DNA of 64,000 bases, from assembly GCF_023051145.1 (NCBI RefSeq), contig NZ_JALKFS010000005.1:186001-250000 (forward strand). The letters run 5' to 3'. Of the stretch, positions 1 to 8,741 are shown piece after piece. The position numbers were made by a program, and so were the translations under genes. The notes under the pieces were generated by a model. The model was not told the DNA's origin. It searched no databases and was given only the letters and a program-made list of their open reading frames with translations. This stretch comes from Williamsia sp. DF01-3 (GTDB taxonomy: Bacteria > Actinomycetota > Actinomycetes > Mycobacteriales > Mycobacteriaceae). Within the stretch, counting starts at the first letter, position 1; every line of letters begins with the position of its first letter.

Positions 1-2
1 GC

Positions 3-37
3 GAGGTCGCCGACCTCAATTAAGTGGACACGTCCAC
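3..37. repeat. two adjacent short perfect inverted repeats
   Basis: Two inverted repeats sit side by side at the left edge: GAGGTCG/CGACCTC (3-9 and 11-17) and GTGGAC/GTCCAC (24-29 and 32-37). They lie downstream of the TIR gene's stop codon on its strand. They could be part of a terminator or a protein-binding site; the loops are too short for a confident terminator call. No gene was recognised in bases 1-252. Confidence 0.3.
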
Positions 38-252
38 CCGAAAGATGGGCCGCGTCGAGCACTTTTGCGACACAGCATGGCAACGCTGGTGAAGGGCGTC
101 GCAGCCCGCGCTAAACCGGTTCTAGCAGCATCCGACCGACTTTGAACGTTTCGACAGACCTTACTGTCGGGTCCACGCAACCACCGACAAGCCGCCGTTG
201 TGTCAGGTCGAGCGCTGGCCCCCTCGGCTGCGGCCGCCAGGGCTTTCAGCGG

Positions 253-1089
253 CTATTCGCGGACCGCTTCTGCCAGTGCTGCGGCGATCTCGTCTACCGT
301 CATGATTGCAGTATTAAGTGCGAGGATGCCGGCAAGCAGGGGCGAGTGCCGCATCACCTCGTCCTTTGACACGTGGTGCCACACGGGGAGAACAAGGTTT
401 TCACCTGTACCCATTTTCTTGCCGAAGAGCGCATCCAACTCTGCATTCGTCCACTGTTTGGCGAAGAAGTCGGGCGAGATGATCACTACTCCGAAGCGGG
501 AGTTGGAAATCCCCTCTTCGATGCTTTGCCGGATCGAATGCCCAACCTTGATCCGGATCTCGTCGAACCACACATTAAGGTCAAGCGCTTCCAAGGCGTC
601 CTTGAGCGGACGCGCGATCTCGTCCTTGTCCTCGCTCGCATGGGAGAGAAACACATCGTGCTCCGGGCGCTGGTTCCGAATCAACGGAGTAGTGGCGCCG
701 ACACGGCTCGGTAGTGGGGTTGCGAATTGCGTGGCGGCAAGGTCAGTCGTGCGAGCGAGTTCTTGCAACTTGCGCTCCCGCGATCGTTCCCGAACCGCTC
801 GTTCCTTCTCGACCTTCCCTAGAGCGGCGTTAACCTTGACCTCTGTGGCCGCGAGTTTCTTTTCCAGATCGGCGCGTTTCTTCTCCGCGTCGTTGGCTGC
901 TTTTGTCAGGCGCTCAGCATCGGCGCGTTTACTCTTCTGCGTCGCGGGGCTTTTGGACTTGTCTGCTGCCTGTCCGGCGGCAAGTGCCTTCTTCCGCTTG
1001 TCGGCGACGGTGCTCGACGCTGCGCCGATGTCTTTCCTGAGGCGTTCGGCATCTGCTCTGTACCGCTTGAGATCTGACTCCGCGCTCAT
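253..1089 (-). CDS. TIR-domain protein with N-terminal coiled coil
   Basis: The 278-residue protein has a highly charged Lys/Glu/Ala-rich N-terminal half (about residues 1-115) that should form a long coiled coil. A TIR domain follows (about 144-270) beginning HDVFLSHASED. The WxxxE motif KQWTNAELDAL places Glu217 at the position of the catalytic glutamate of NAD-cleaving TIR enzymes such as SARM1, so it may be an active NADase. There is no signal peptide or membrane segment. The start follows a GAGGT-type ribosome site. No effector partner is visible beside it; the next gene is dnaB. Bacterial TIR proteins often serve in antiphage defence, but that role here is inference. Confidence 0.85.
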   Translation of the reverse strand: MSAESDLKRYRADAERLRKDIGAASSTVADKRKKALAAGQAADKSKSPATQKSKRADAERLTKAANDAEKKRADLEKKLAATEVKVNAALGKVEKERAVRERSRERKLQELARTTDLAATQFATPLPSRVGATTPLIRNQRPEHDVFLSHASEDKDEIARPLKDALEALDLNVWFDEIRIKVGHSIRQSIEEGISNSRFGVVIISPDFFAKQWTNAELDALFGKKMGTGENLVLPVWHHVSKDEVMRHSPLLAGILALNTAIMTVDEIAAALAEAVRE

Positions 1090-1326
1090 GTGAGGACCTC
1101 GTATCTGATCGAACTAGCTGCGTCGCCTCGACGGAGTATGAGGTTACAGCGCGCCTACGACGTGAAGTGACACCAACGTTCGATTGCCCGAGAACGCACG
1201 GCTGTAACGTACATAACCTGTGGGTATCAACCCGCAGTGATTGACCGCGGATCGAGCCGTACGGACTCGACCAAGCATGCGAACCGACATCGCTGGCCCA
1301 GGAGCACCTCCCCCGACACCAACCGC

Positions 1327-2712
1327 TCAGCCGCGCGCCATATCCACGAACCGGCTCAAATGCAGTTGGTGCGCAACGGTAATCGTCGACGTGGGACCGT
1401 TACGGTGCTTACCCAGGATGATGTCGGCTTCGCCGGCTCGAGGGTCATCGCGCTCGAATGCGTCGGGGCGGTGCAGCAGGATGACCATGTCGGCGTCCTG
1501 CTCCAGCGAACCGGACTCACGGAGGTCGGACACCTGTGGGCGCTTGTCGGTACGTTGCTCGGGACCACGGTTCAGCTGACTGATGGCGACCACCGGAACC
1601 TCGAGCTCCTTGGCGAGCAGCTTGATGCTTCGCGAGAACTCGGAGACTTCCTGCTGGCGCGATTCGACCTTCTTGCCGGACGACATCAGCTGCATGTAGT
1701 CGATGACCACGAGTTTGAGATCATGACGCTGCTTCAAACGCCTTGCCTTGGCACGGATTTCCATCATCGTGAGGTTGGGCGAGTCGTCGATGAACAACGG
1801 CGCCTCGGAGATTTCACCCATACGGCGAGCCAAGCGGGTCCAGTCGTCATCGCTCATCCGACCCGAGCGCATGTCGCCGAGTTTGATCTTCGCTTCGGCC
1901 GAGAGCAACCGCATCACGATCTCGGTTTTGCTCATTTCCAAAGAGAACATGGCGCTGGTCATTTGGTGCTTGATGGAGCACGACCGCAAAAAATCCATAG
2001 CAAGGGTACTTTTTCCAACTCCAGGCCGCGCCGCAACAATGATCATCTGACCCGGGTGCAAACCGTTGGTCACTTCATCGAGATCGTGGAAACCCGTTGG
2101 CACACCAAGGGATAGACCACCACGCGACGCGATGGAGTCGATCTCGTCCATCGTGGGCTGAAGCAATTCTTCAAGCGCCACATAGTCTTCGGCGGTACGG
2201 CGCTCGGTGACCTCGTAGACCTCGGCCTGCGCGCGGTCGACGACCTCGGCGACATCCTGGCCGTCGGCCCCGGCGTAGCCGTACTGGACGATACGGGTGC
2301 CGGCTTCCACCAGGCGCCGCAGGATTGCCTTCTCGGCGACGATCTCCGCGTAGAAGCCGGCATTGGCCGCGGTCGGCACGGTCGAGATCAGCGTATGGAG
2401 GTACGGCGCCCCTCCGATACGTCGAAGCTCGCCCGCGCGGTCGAGCTGCCCGGCAACGGTCACAGCATCGGCAGGTTCCCCCTTGCCGTACAGGTCGAGA
2501 ATTGCGTCGTAGACCGCCTGGTGCGCGGGCCGGTAGAAGTCACCGGGACGAAGCTTCTCCAGCACGTCGGCGATGGCGTCCTTGGACAGCATCATGCCGC
2601 CCAGAACAGATTGCTCGGCGGCCATGTCCTGCGGGGGCTGGCGGCCGAAGTCTTCGCTCGGGGGCACCTGCTCACGCGGAGTTGTATGCCCACGATCGTC
2701 AACTACGGCCAA
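1327..2712 (-). CDS. dnaB: replicative DNA helicase DnaB
   Basis: This is the hexameric replicative helicase that unwinds DNA at the fork. Residues about 30-130 form the N-terminal DnaB domain. The RecA-like ATPase follows, with Walker A ARPGVGKST at about 228-236 and Walker B LVVIDYMQL at about 334-342. At 461 residues it is full length and has no intein, which some mycobacterial DnaB proteins carry. The best start is TTG at 2712, preceded by an AAAGGGGTGG ribosome site; no ATG fits as well. It is the terminal member of the conserved rpsF-ssb-rpsR-rplI-dnaB block, but is separated here from rplI by about 4.6 kb of other genes. Confidence 0.97.
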   Translation of the reverse strand: MAVVDDRGHTTPREQVPPSEDFGRQPPQDMAAEQSVLGGMMLSKDAIADVLEKLRPGDFYRPAHQAVYDAILDLYGKGEPADAVTVAGQLDRAGELRRIGGAPYLHTLISTVPTAANAGFYAEIVAEKAILRRLVEAGTRIVQYGYAGADGQDVAEVVDRAQAEVYEVTERRTAEDYVALEELLQPTMDEIDSIASRGGLSLGVPTGFHDLDEVTNGLHPGQMIIVAARPGVGKSTLAMDFLRSCSIKHQMTSAMFSLEMSKTEIVMRLLSAEAKIKLGDMRSGRMSDDDWTRLARRMGEISEAPLFIDDSPNLTMMEIRAKARRLKQRHDLKLVVIDYMQLMSSGKKVESRQQEVSEFSRSIKLLAKELEVPVVAISQLNRGPEQRTDKRPQVSDLRESGSLEQDADMVILLHRPDAFERDDPRAGEADIILGKHRNGPTSTITVAHQLHLSRFVDMARG

Positions 2713-3193
2713 CGTGCCACCCCTTTCGCTTCAGGTTGTCTGGACCACTATTTCAAGAGGGTCTGACAACCCAATCGCCTCAGATCGCCGCCGATCTGCT
2801 TGCGCACCCGCCAGACACTAAGGGCTCAAGGCGATCCGGCCAAACGGAGCTGTGGACCATCCTGTGCACCAACTGTGGACGGTGTGCGGATAGTTGTTAG
2901 CGCCCTGTTGGCTACCTGTGGATAAGAGACGTGAATAGACGCATCACCGCAGCTCAGACGCGGTCGCTCACTTTTTCTTACTGTGGATACCCATTCACAC
3001 GGCGTGTCTCTGCAAGTGCGGTTTCGGGCGTGTTCGGTTTGACAAATCGAGTTGTACTACAAACGCACGAACTTCCATCTCTTGCCCTAAAGTGACCGTG
3101 ACGTGCACAGATTTGTGCTCACCGAACCGGTCACACGAGCCGCCAACAGTGGTGCAATGATCGGGCACGAACGAATGATCTGGGGAGGCGTTC
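2713..3193. other. 481-bp gene-free region upstream of dnaB
   Basis: This gap separates the divergent dnaB and a small secreted-protein gene. It holds the dnaB promoter region and a cluster of TGTGGA-type sites (listed separately) between 2851 and 2990. I see no convincing reading frame or structured RNA in it. Confidence 0.6.
2851..2990. promoter_or_regulatory. cluster of DnaA-box-like sites upstream of dnaB
   Basis: Four sites share TGTGGA: TGTGGACCA (2851-2859), TGTGGACGG (2874-2882), TGTGGATAA (2917-2925) and TGTGGATAC (2982-2990). The third is the exact reverse complement of the classical DnaA box TTATCCACA. All four are in the same orientation within 140 bp of the dnaB upstream region. 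They may allow DnaA to control dnaB transcription; function is inferred. Confidence 0.5.
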
Positions 3194-3757
3194 ATGAGGA
3201 AGATCATCGGGGTGATCGCCGCGGTTGCGGCCACTGTCGGACTGCTGTCGGCAGGATCCCCGGCCTCGGCGGTACCGGGTCCCACGTACACGCAGGTCCC
3301 CGACCTCGCCGGCTACGTGCCCGTGGACCCCTACGGCTACCGATCCCCCGACTTCGCCGACAACGGCAAGACCTTCTTCGTCACTCCCAGCGGCCGGGTC
3401 TGCGCCTTGGGCCCCGGCTACGCCTACGCAGCGTGCACCGGCCACCCGTCCACCGCGCCCCCAGGAATCGTCGGTGCGGCCATCTCTGCGGGCCAGACGG
3501 GCCCCTACTGGGTACCTCCGAACACCTCGTACACGGTGCGTCCGCGGGGCTGGTTCCAACCACCCCTGCTGCAGATCGGTGAGTCGATCACCGTCGACGG
3601 ATCGAGCTGCGCGGTGAGCCCCACCGGCGTGACATGCGTGGCCGGTCCGAGAGCGTTCACCTTGACCCAGTCCTGGTACAGGTTCGTGACGCCGGCCGGC
3701 GACCAGTACCACGACGCGAACCGCTCCCCCGAGTTCCTTCCCCCAGATCAGCGCTGA
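3194..3757 (+). CDS. small secreted protein of unknown function
   Basis: The 187-residue product begins MRKIIGVIAAVAATVGLLSAG and has a Sec signal peptide with likely cleavage after ASA (about residue 26). The mature part is rich in Pro, Gly, Tyr and Thr and has four cysteines in two close pairs (VCALGPGYAYAAC and SSCAVSPTGVTC), suggesting two disulfides in an exported domain. A GGGGAGG ribosome site precedes the ATG. It lies alone between dnaB and a convergent MarR gene. I do not recognise a family; it resembles short exported proteins common in mycolate-containing actinobacteria. Confidence 0.8.
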   Translation: MRKIIGVIAAVAATVGLLSAGSPASAVPGPTYTQVPDLAGYVPVDPYGYRSPDFADNGKTFFVTPSGRVCALGPGYAYAACTGHPSTAPPGIVGAAISAGQTGPYWVPPNTSYTVRPRGWFQPPLLQIGESITVDGSSCAVSPTGVTCVAGPRAFTLTQSWYRFVTPAGDQYHDANRSPEFLPPDQR

Positions 3758-3778
3758 CCCAATCGTCTTGAGCGACAA

Positions 3779-3840
3779 ACCCTCCGACTGTCGTCACATG
3801 CTCCGACTGCAACCGGAGGAACTCGCCGAAGTCGGAGGGT
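3779..3840. terminator. inverted repeat between convergent genes
   Basis: An 11-bp perfect inverted repeat, ACCCTCCGACT (3779-3789) and AGTCGGAGGGT (3830-3840), lies between the secreted-protein stop and the MarR stop. The 40-nt loop contains related CTCCGACTG and CCGGAGG elements. It could terminate both convergent genes. Confidence 0.45.
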
Positions 3841-3867
3841 CCGGGGGCCGCACACCGAGCCCACGAG

Positions 3868-4380
3868 TCACCGCCCGGGCGCCGCCCCACCGGGATTGCC
3901 GAGTTCGTCTTCGTACGTGTGCATCGCGGAGATCAACGCCGTGAACACCCGATGGGCCGCGGCAAGATCTTCGTCGGGAAGGTCCACCATCGCATCGTGG
4001 GTGTGCTTGCCCAGTGGCGCGAAGAACGCCCTCGCCACGGCCATCCCGTGTTCGTCGTAGCGCAGGATGACTTTTCGGCGGTCGCGCTCGTCGGTCTCCC
4101 GCCGGATGTGTCCAGAACCGATCATGCGTTCCACGAGATGCGTCACAGCCCCGCCCGACACCTGCAACCGCTTGCCGAGTGCACCGGACGTCAATGGCGC
4201 ACCCGAGGCATCGGCAACCATCACGTGGAGCAAGGCTCGAAAGTCGTTTGCACTGAGGTCATTCAGCGTGGCGAACACGCGCGTGATCTGGTCGGACTCG
4301 GCGTTGAGCGCCCGAACATCCGACGAGATCTGGGACTCCAGCGCCGCGCGGTTGTCCTGCGCCGGCTGATTGTCGGGCAT
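3868..4380 (-). CDS. MarR-family transcriptional regulator
   Basis: A 170-residue winged-helix regulator of the MarR family. The central region has the recognition-helix segment LGKRLQVSGGAVTHLVERMIGSGHIRRETDERDRRKVILRY, with the wing typical of the family (about residues 65-115). Long helices on both sides should form the dimer interface. The gene starts at an ATG preceded by GGAGGTACCC. It is divergent from the MMPL transporter gene and is the obvious candidate repressor of that transporter and the lipocalin behind it. The inducer is unknown. Confidence 0.9.
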   Translation of the reverse strand: MPDNQPAQDNRAALESQISSDVRALNAESDQITRVFATLNDLSANDFRALLHVMVADASGAPLTSGALGKRLQVSGGAVTHLVERMIGSGHIRRETDERDRRKVILRYDEHGMAVARAFFAPLGKHTHDAMVDLPDEDLAAAHRVFTALISAMHTYEDELGNPGGAAPGR

Positions 4381-4431
4381 GGGTACCTCCTGCCAGGACT
4401 ATAAGGCCTGGAGATAGTTTAGTTGCTCAAT

Positions 4432-4441
4432 ATTTTAAAAT
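4432..4441. promoter_or_regulatory. AT-rich palindrome between MarR and MMPL genes
   Basis: ATTTTAAAAT is a perfect 10-bp palindrome in a strikingly AT-rich patch (TTGCTCAATATTTTAAAATG) of otherwise GC-rich DNA. It lies between the divergent MarR and MMPL start codons. Such positions are usual for MarR operators that also overlap promoters. Binding is inferred, not shown. Confidence 0.4.
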
Positions 4442-4458
4442 GTGAGATTGTTGGGAAC

Positions 4459-6591
4459 ATGGCGACCTCGAACACGTCGACTCATTCTCCCACCTGGTGG
4501 GATCGCTGTGCTGCCGCAGTGAGCGGCCGTAGATCGTGGTGGATCGCTCTGGCGGTCATCCTGATCTCCGGCGCCGCCATGGGGCTCATCGGTGAGAACG
4601 ACTCGGGAGATCAAGCGCCGGATTCGCTTCCGCCATCGGCTGATTCGGCACAGGTCAACGAATTGCTGGACAGCTTCCCGGATTCGGACGTATCTGCAGC
4701 CGTACTCGTCACCGTTCGCAGCGACGGCGCTCCGCTGTCCGACGAGGACAAGGCTGCGGTCGGGCAAGCGCAACAGCGCATGCTGGCTGTTGACCGCTCG
4801 GTGCCCGCCACCGCATCGGCCGGTCCGGGCGCTGTCGTCTCTCCGGATGGCATCGCGGCCATCTCAGTCGTCCCTGTCAGCGCCGAGCTCAACGGCTTCA
4901 AGCTCACCGACCTCGTCGACGAGTTGCGAGACGCCGCCGACGACGGCCTACCGAGCGGACTGACCACCTACGTGACCGGTGGCCCGGCGTTCGGCGCCGA
5001 CACCGCAAACTCGTTCTCCGGTGCCAACGTCACACTGTTGGCAGTGACGGCACTCGTTGTCGCCCTGTTGCTGATCGTCACGTATCGCTCGCCGGTTCTG
5101 TGGCTGGTTCCGTTGCTGGTCATCGGGTTTGCCGATCGGTTGGCGAGTTCGGTCGGCACCGGGCTGGCCGAGCTGACCGGCCTCTCGTTTGACGGATCCA
5201 CCTCGGGCATCACCAGTGTGCTGGTGTTCGGCGCAGGCACCAACTATGCACTGCTGCTGATCTCGCGGTATCGGGAAGAGCTGCGCAAAGAGCAAGACCA
5301 CCGGATTGCGTTGCAGCACGCAGTCCGTCATGCCGGCCCGGCCATCCTCGCTTCGAACGCGACAGTGGTACTGGCACTGCTCACACTCCTGCTTGCTGCA
5401 CTGCCGAGTACCCGCAGTCTCGGTGCACTGGCGGCTGCGGGTCTTGTTGTCGCAGTGATCTTCGCCCTGGTGGTGTTGCCACCCCTGTTGGCGCTGTTCG
5501 GAACTCGACTCTTCTGGCCGTTCATCCCCAAGGTGGGCGATCCGGTGCCAACCGAGGGCGGTAACTGGTTCAAGATCGCCAACGCCGTCTCCCGGCACCC
5601 GGTTCGCGTTCTCGCGGTTGCCCTCACGGCATTGGTCGCATGTTCGTTGGGCCTGCTCGGCGCAAACATCGGCCTCTCACAGACCGAGCAGTTCCGGGTG
5701 AGCGCGGACTCCGTCGAAGGTTTTGACGCACTCGCCGAGCACTTCCCCGCCGGGCAGTCCGACCCCACAACCGTCATCGCGGACACCGCTGCAGCCGAAG
5801 AGATCCAGTCCGTCCTGGACAACACGGACGGAGTGATCTCGGCGACCGAAACGGGGAGGTCCGACAACGGTCTCACCAAGTGGTCCGTGGTCATCGACGC
5901 CGACCCAGCATCCGAGCGAGCGTTCGACATCATCGATCAATTACGCGCCGCCACGGGCGACGTTCCCGACGCGCAGGCACTCGTCGGCGGGTCCGATGCC
6001 AAAGCCCTCGACATCGCAAACGCGTCCGACCGTGACCGGCTCCTGATCATCCCGCTGATCCTCGCCGTGGTGTTCGTCATCCTGATCGTGTTCCTACGCG
6101 CTCTGGTGGCACCGGTGGTGCTGGTCGCGACAACAGTGCTGAGCACCATCGCCGCCATCGGGATCGGCAGTCTCATCAGCGAACACATCTTTGGCTTCCC
6201 TGCTCTGGACAACAACGTTCCGCTCTACTCCTTTCTCTTCTTGGTTGCCCTGGGAATCGACTACACGATGTTCTTGGTGATCCGCGCGAGGGAAGAGACA
6301 CCCGACCACGGCACGCGAGACGCCATCGTGCGCGCGGTGGCCTCTACAGGTGCCGTGATCACCAGTGCGGGAATCGTATTGGCCGCAGTCTTCTGCGTGC
6401 TCGGCATCCTCCCGCTCATCACACTGACCCAGCTGGGCATCATCGTCGGGCTCGGAATCCTCCTCGACACGTTCCTGGTTCGGACCGTGGTGATCCCCGC
6501 ACTCTTCAGCGTGATCGGGCCCCGCATCTGGTGGCCAGGCACTTTGGACCAAAAAGGGCGTCCACAACCGGAGTTACAACAACAGAAGTAG
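4459..6591 (+). CDS. MMPL-family (RND-type) membrane transporter
   Basis: A 710-residue transporter of the MMPL/RND superfamily. After a first membrane segment (about residues 25-45) there is an extracytoplasmic loop. A block of membrane helices follows with GAGTNYALLLISRYREEL, then a second loop, then a second block with ALGIDYTMFLVIRAREE, the two-fold repeat typical of the family. Family members export lipids, siderophores or drugs. The ATG at 4459 gives a normal N-terminus; an in-frame TTG lies 36 bp upstream inside the probable operator. The lipocalin gene follows 11 bp after the stop, and MarR is divergent. A drug or lipid efflux role under MarR control is likely; the substrate is unknown. 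Confidence 0.92.
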   Translation: MATSNTSTHSPTWWDRCAAAVSGRRSWWIALAVILISGAAMGLIGENDSGDQAPDSLPPSADSAQVNELLDSFPDSDVSAAVLVTVRSDGAPLSDEDKAAVGQAQQRMLAVDRSVPATASAGPGAVVSPDGIAAISVVPVSAELNGFKLTDLVDELRDAADDGLPSGLTTYVTGGPAFGADTANSFSGANVTLLAVTALVVALLLIVTYRSPVLWLVPLLVIGFADRLASSVGTGLAELTGLSFDGSTSGITSVLVFGAGTNYALLLISRYREELRKEQDHRIALQHAVRHAGPAILASNATVVLALLTLLLAALPSTRSLGALAAAGLVVAVIFALVVLPPLLALFGTRLFWPFIPKVGDPVPTEGGNWFKIANAVSRHPVRVLAVALTALVACSLGLLGANIGLSQTEQFRVSADSVEGFDALAEHFPAGQSDPTTVIADTAAAEEIQSVLDNTDGVISATETGRSDNGLTKWSVVIDADPASERAFDIIDQLRAATGDVPDAQALVGGSDAKALDIANASDRDRLLIIPLILAVVFVILIVFLRALVAPVVLVATTVLSTIAAIGIGSLISEHIFGFPALDNNVPLYSFLFLVALGIDYTMFLVIRAREETPDHGTRDAIVRAVASTGAVITSAGIVLAAVFCVLGILPLITLTQLGIIVGLGILLDTFLVRTVVIPALFSVIGPRIWWPGTLDQKGRPQPELQQQK

Positions 6592-6602
6592 GAGATGACA
6601 CC

Positions 6603-7220
6603 ATGGCGTTCTCACCTCGCCGACTCAGTCGCATCGTGATCGGCGGTCTTGCAATCGCTTTCGCTCTTGCCTGTGCGGCTCCCGCTTCGGCGGACACCAG
6701 CTCTCTACCCCAGCCACTGAAGCCGGTGGCCAAGCTGGACACCCAGCGCTACCTCGGTGACTGGAATCAGATCGCCGCCATCCCACAGCCGTTCAACCTC
6801 ATCTGCGCGCGCGACACGATGGCGAACTACCAGTTGATCGACCCGACGAACATCCGGGTGGAGAACACCTGCACCACCTGGACCAACCAAGAGAACCGGA
6901 TCGTCGGCAACGCTCGGGTCAACGACAAGGTCACCGGCGCCCAACTCCACGTCAGCTTCCCAGGCGTTCCGACGCAGGAATCCAAGGACGGGCCCACCAA
7001 CTATGTGGTCACCTACATCGCCGATGACTACTCCTGGGCCTTTGTCGGAAGTCCTGAGCGCACATCAGCATTCGTCTTGTCGCGTGAGCCGGCCGTGAGC
7101 ACCGACCAGTGGAAACAGATCCGCAAGGTCGCCGAAGACCGCGGCTACAACGCCTGCCTGCTCCTCACCTCTCCGACCACCGGCGGTTCAAACGAGATCC
7201 GTCCGCTCTGCACCGTCTGA
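6603..7220 (+). CDS. secreted lipocalin-family protein
   Basis: A 205-residue exported protein with a signal peptide ending near ALACAAPASA. It continues into a lipocalin/Blc-like fold whose first strand carries the family signature in RYLGDWNQIAAIPQPF (GxW). Cysteines near NLICARD, ENTC, NACLL and PLC probably form disulfides outside the cell. AGGAGATGAC precedes the ATG at 6603, and the gene is 11 bp behind the MMPL gene, so the two are very likely co-transcribed. An exported lipid-binding protein paired with an MMPL exporter suggests a carrier for the exported or sensed hydrophobic molecule; that pairing is inference. Confidence 0.88.
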   Translation: MAFSPRRLSRIVIGGLAIAFALACAAPASADTSSLPQPLKPVAKLDTQRYLGDWNQIAAIPQPFNLICARDTMANYQLIDPTNIRVENTCTTWTNQENRIVGNARVNDKVTGAQLHVSFPGVPTQESKDGPTNYVVTYIADDYSWAFVGSPERTSAFVLSREPAVSTDQWKQIRKVAEDRGYNACLLLTSPTTGGSNEIRPLCTV

Positions 7221-7235
7221 TCAAACGCAGATACA

Positions 7236-7269
7236 ACAAACCCCCGACCACATGTGGCCGGGGGTTTGT
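7236..7269. terminator. bidirectional terminator between lipocalin and rplI
   Basis: A 34-nt hairpin: left arm 7236-7252 (ACAAACCCCCGACCACA) pairs with right arm 7253-7269 with one mismatch. It is flanked by A-rich and T-containing ends on both sides. It lies between the convergent lipocalin and rplI genes and should stop both. Confidence 0.85.
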
Positions 7270-7288
7270 AGCGTGTTGAACCTGGTGA

Positions 7289-7744
7289 CTACTTGCCGGC
7301 AGTCACGGTGAGGTTGAACTGCGCAACAACGTCGCTGTGCAGGTTCACCAAGACCGGGTAGGTACCGGTGGCCTTGATGTGGCCCTTGGGCAGCTCGATG
7401 TTGCGCTTGTCGACAGCAGGTCCGCCGGCACTCTTGATGGCGCTGACCACGTCAGCGGCCGAGACCGAACCGAACAGCTTGCCCGAGTCGTGGGTCTTGA
7501 CACCCAACGTGACCTCGGCGAGCCCTTCGATGGCCTGCTTGAGCTCGTTGGCGTGCTCGAGACCGCGCACTGCGCGAGCGTCCTGTGCACGACGAATTCC
7601 TTCGACCTGCTTCTCTGCTCCGCGGGTGGCGACGATGGCCAGCCCACGAGGCAGCAAGAAGTTCCGGCCGTAGCCGTCTTTGACCTCGACGGTGTCGCCG
7701 GGGACGCCCAACTTCTCGACCTCTGCGGTGAGGATCAGTTTCAT
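7289..7744 (-). CDS. rplI: 50S ribosomal protein L9
   Basis: A 151-residue L9 with the N-terminal signature [28 protein letters not shown], the long connecting helix and the C-terminal RNA-binding domain. The start is preceded by AAAGGACC. It is the last gene of the rpsF-ssb-rpsR-rplI operon and is followed by a strong bidirectional terminator, so dnaB is not part of this transcript here. Confidence 0.98.
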   Translation of the reverse strand: MKLILTAEVEKLGVPGDTVEVKDGYGRNFLLPRGLAIVATRGAEKQVEGIRRAQDARAVRGLEHANELKQAIEGLAEVTLGVKTHDSGKLFGSVSAADVVSAIKSAGGPAVDKRNIELPKGHIKATGTYPVLVNLHSDVVAQFNLTVTAGK

Positions 7745-7762
7745 GTTCTTGGTCCTTTCCGC

Positions 7763-8026
7763 TTATCGAGAGGTGGAGGTGAAGGGCAGCAAGGCAACTT
7801 CGCGCGAGTTCTTCACCGCGATGGCCACGTCCCGCTGATGCTGGACGCAGTTACCGGTGACCCGACGCGAGCGGATCTTGCCACGGTCAGACAAGAAACG
7901 ACGCAGGAGCGCGGTGTCCTTGTAATCGATCAGCAGGTTCTTCTCTTTGCAGAAAGTGCAGGCCTTGGCCTTGACGATCTTTTCTGCGCCACGGACCTTC
8001 CGTCCGCCTTTAGCTTTTCCAGCCAT
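7763..8026 (-). CDS. rpsR: 30S ribosomal protein S18 (zinc-binding type)
   Basis: An 87-residue S18. It keeps the cysteine motif CTFCKEKN near residue 23 and a later CVQHQRD, so it is the C+ (zinc-ribbon) form rather than the zinc-independent paralogue that many actinobacteria also carry. It binds 16S rRNA next to S6, whose gene heads this operon. GGAGTGA precedes the start; rplI follows after 18 bp. Confidence 0.98.
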   Translation of the reverse strand: MAGKAKGGRKVRGAEKIVKAKACTFCKEKNLLIDYKDTALLRRFLSDRGKIRSRRVTGNCVQHQRDVAIAVKNSREVALLPFTSTSR

Positions 8027-8084
8027 GTGTTGTCACTCCAAAAGTGTTGAGGTGCACAGCTACCTGTGCAGACTCAGATGTTCG

Positions 8085-8615
8085 TCAGAACGGTGGTTCG
8101 TCGTCCCCGCCACCGAACGAGCCGCTGGCAGGCGCACTGCCCCACGGATCGTCGTTCTGTGCGGCCGCACCCGAGTTCGCAGCAGCGCCGCGGTTTCCAC
8201 CGCCGCTTCCGCCGGAACCAAAGTTGCCGCCGCCTCCGCCACCGCCGCCGCGCGAGGCCCGATTGACCTTTGCGGTGGCGTAGCGGAGCGAGGGACCGAT
8301 CTCGTCGACCTCGAGCTCCACCACGGTGCGCTTCTCACCCTCGCGGGTTTCGTACGACCGCTGCTTGAGCCGGCCGGACACGATCACTCGTGAACCCTTG
8401 GTGAGAGATTCGGCAACATTCTCGGCGGCATCGCGCCAGATGTTGCACCGCATGAACAGCGCTTCGCCGTCTTTCCATTCGTTGGACTGCCGATCGAACG
8501 TGCGTGGCGTGGATGCCACGGTGAAGTTCGCGACGGCTGCACCGGACGGCGTGAACCGGAGTTCCGGATCTGCCGTCAGGTTTCCGACAACGGTGATGAC
8601 GGTATCGCCTGCCAT
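8085..8615 (-). CDS. ssb: single-stranded DNA-binding protein
   Basis: A 176-residue SSB. The OB fold covers about residues 1-115 ([28 protein letters not shown]). A glycine-rich disordered linker follows, then the acidic tail DDEPPF, which recruits partner proteins. GGGAGA precedes the ATG. It sits between rpsF and rpsR, as in other actinobacteria, and serves replication, repair and recombination. Confidence 0.98.
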   Translation of the reverse strand: MAGDTVITVVGNLTADPELRFTPSGAAVANFTVASTPRTFDRQSNEWKDGEALFMRCNIWRDAAENVAESLTKGSRVIVSGRLKQRSYETREGEKRTVVELEVDEIGPSLRYATAKVNRASRGGGGGGGGNFGSGGSGGGNRGAAANSGAAAQNDDPWGSAPASGSFGGGDDEPPF

Positions 8616-8741
8616 GTGTATCTCCCGAGTTCAGTTGCGGTTGCGCAGTGGTGTGGGTCGATGTGCACCGAGCCTAGAGCTCGGCACCGACACGCATTGG
8701 ACGTTCGAGCGAGCCCGTTCGGACCACTCGAACATCACGAG

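Noticed and set aside
200-1093. Long plus-strand frame (297 codons) opposite the TIR gene
   Set aside because: Low-complexity Ser/Arg/Ala composition typical of the antisense of a GC-rich gene; the minus-strand TIR protein has clear domains and a ribosome site.
1090-1326. Possible tRNA or small RNA between the TIR gene and dnaB
   Set aside because: No cloverleaf, CCA end or strong hairpin could be drawn; the gap looks like ordinary promoter and 3' sequence.
2851-2990. Possible chromosomal origin of replication
   Set aside because: DnaA-box-like sites are present, but dnaA, dnaN, rpmH and an AT-rich unwinding region are absent nearby.
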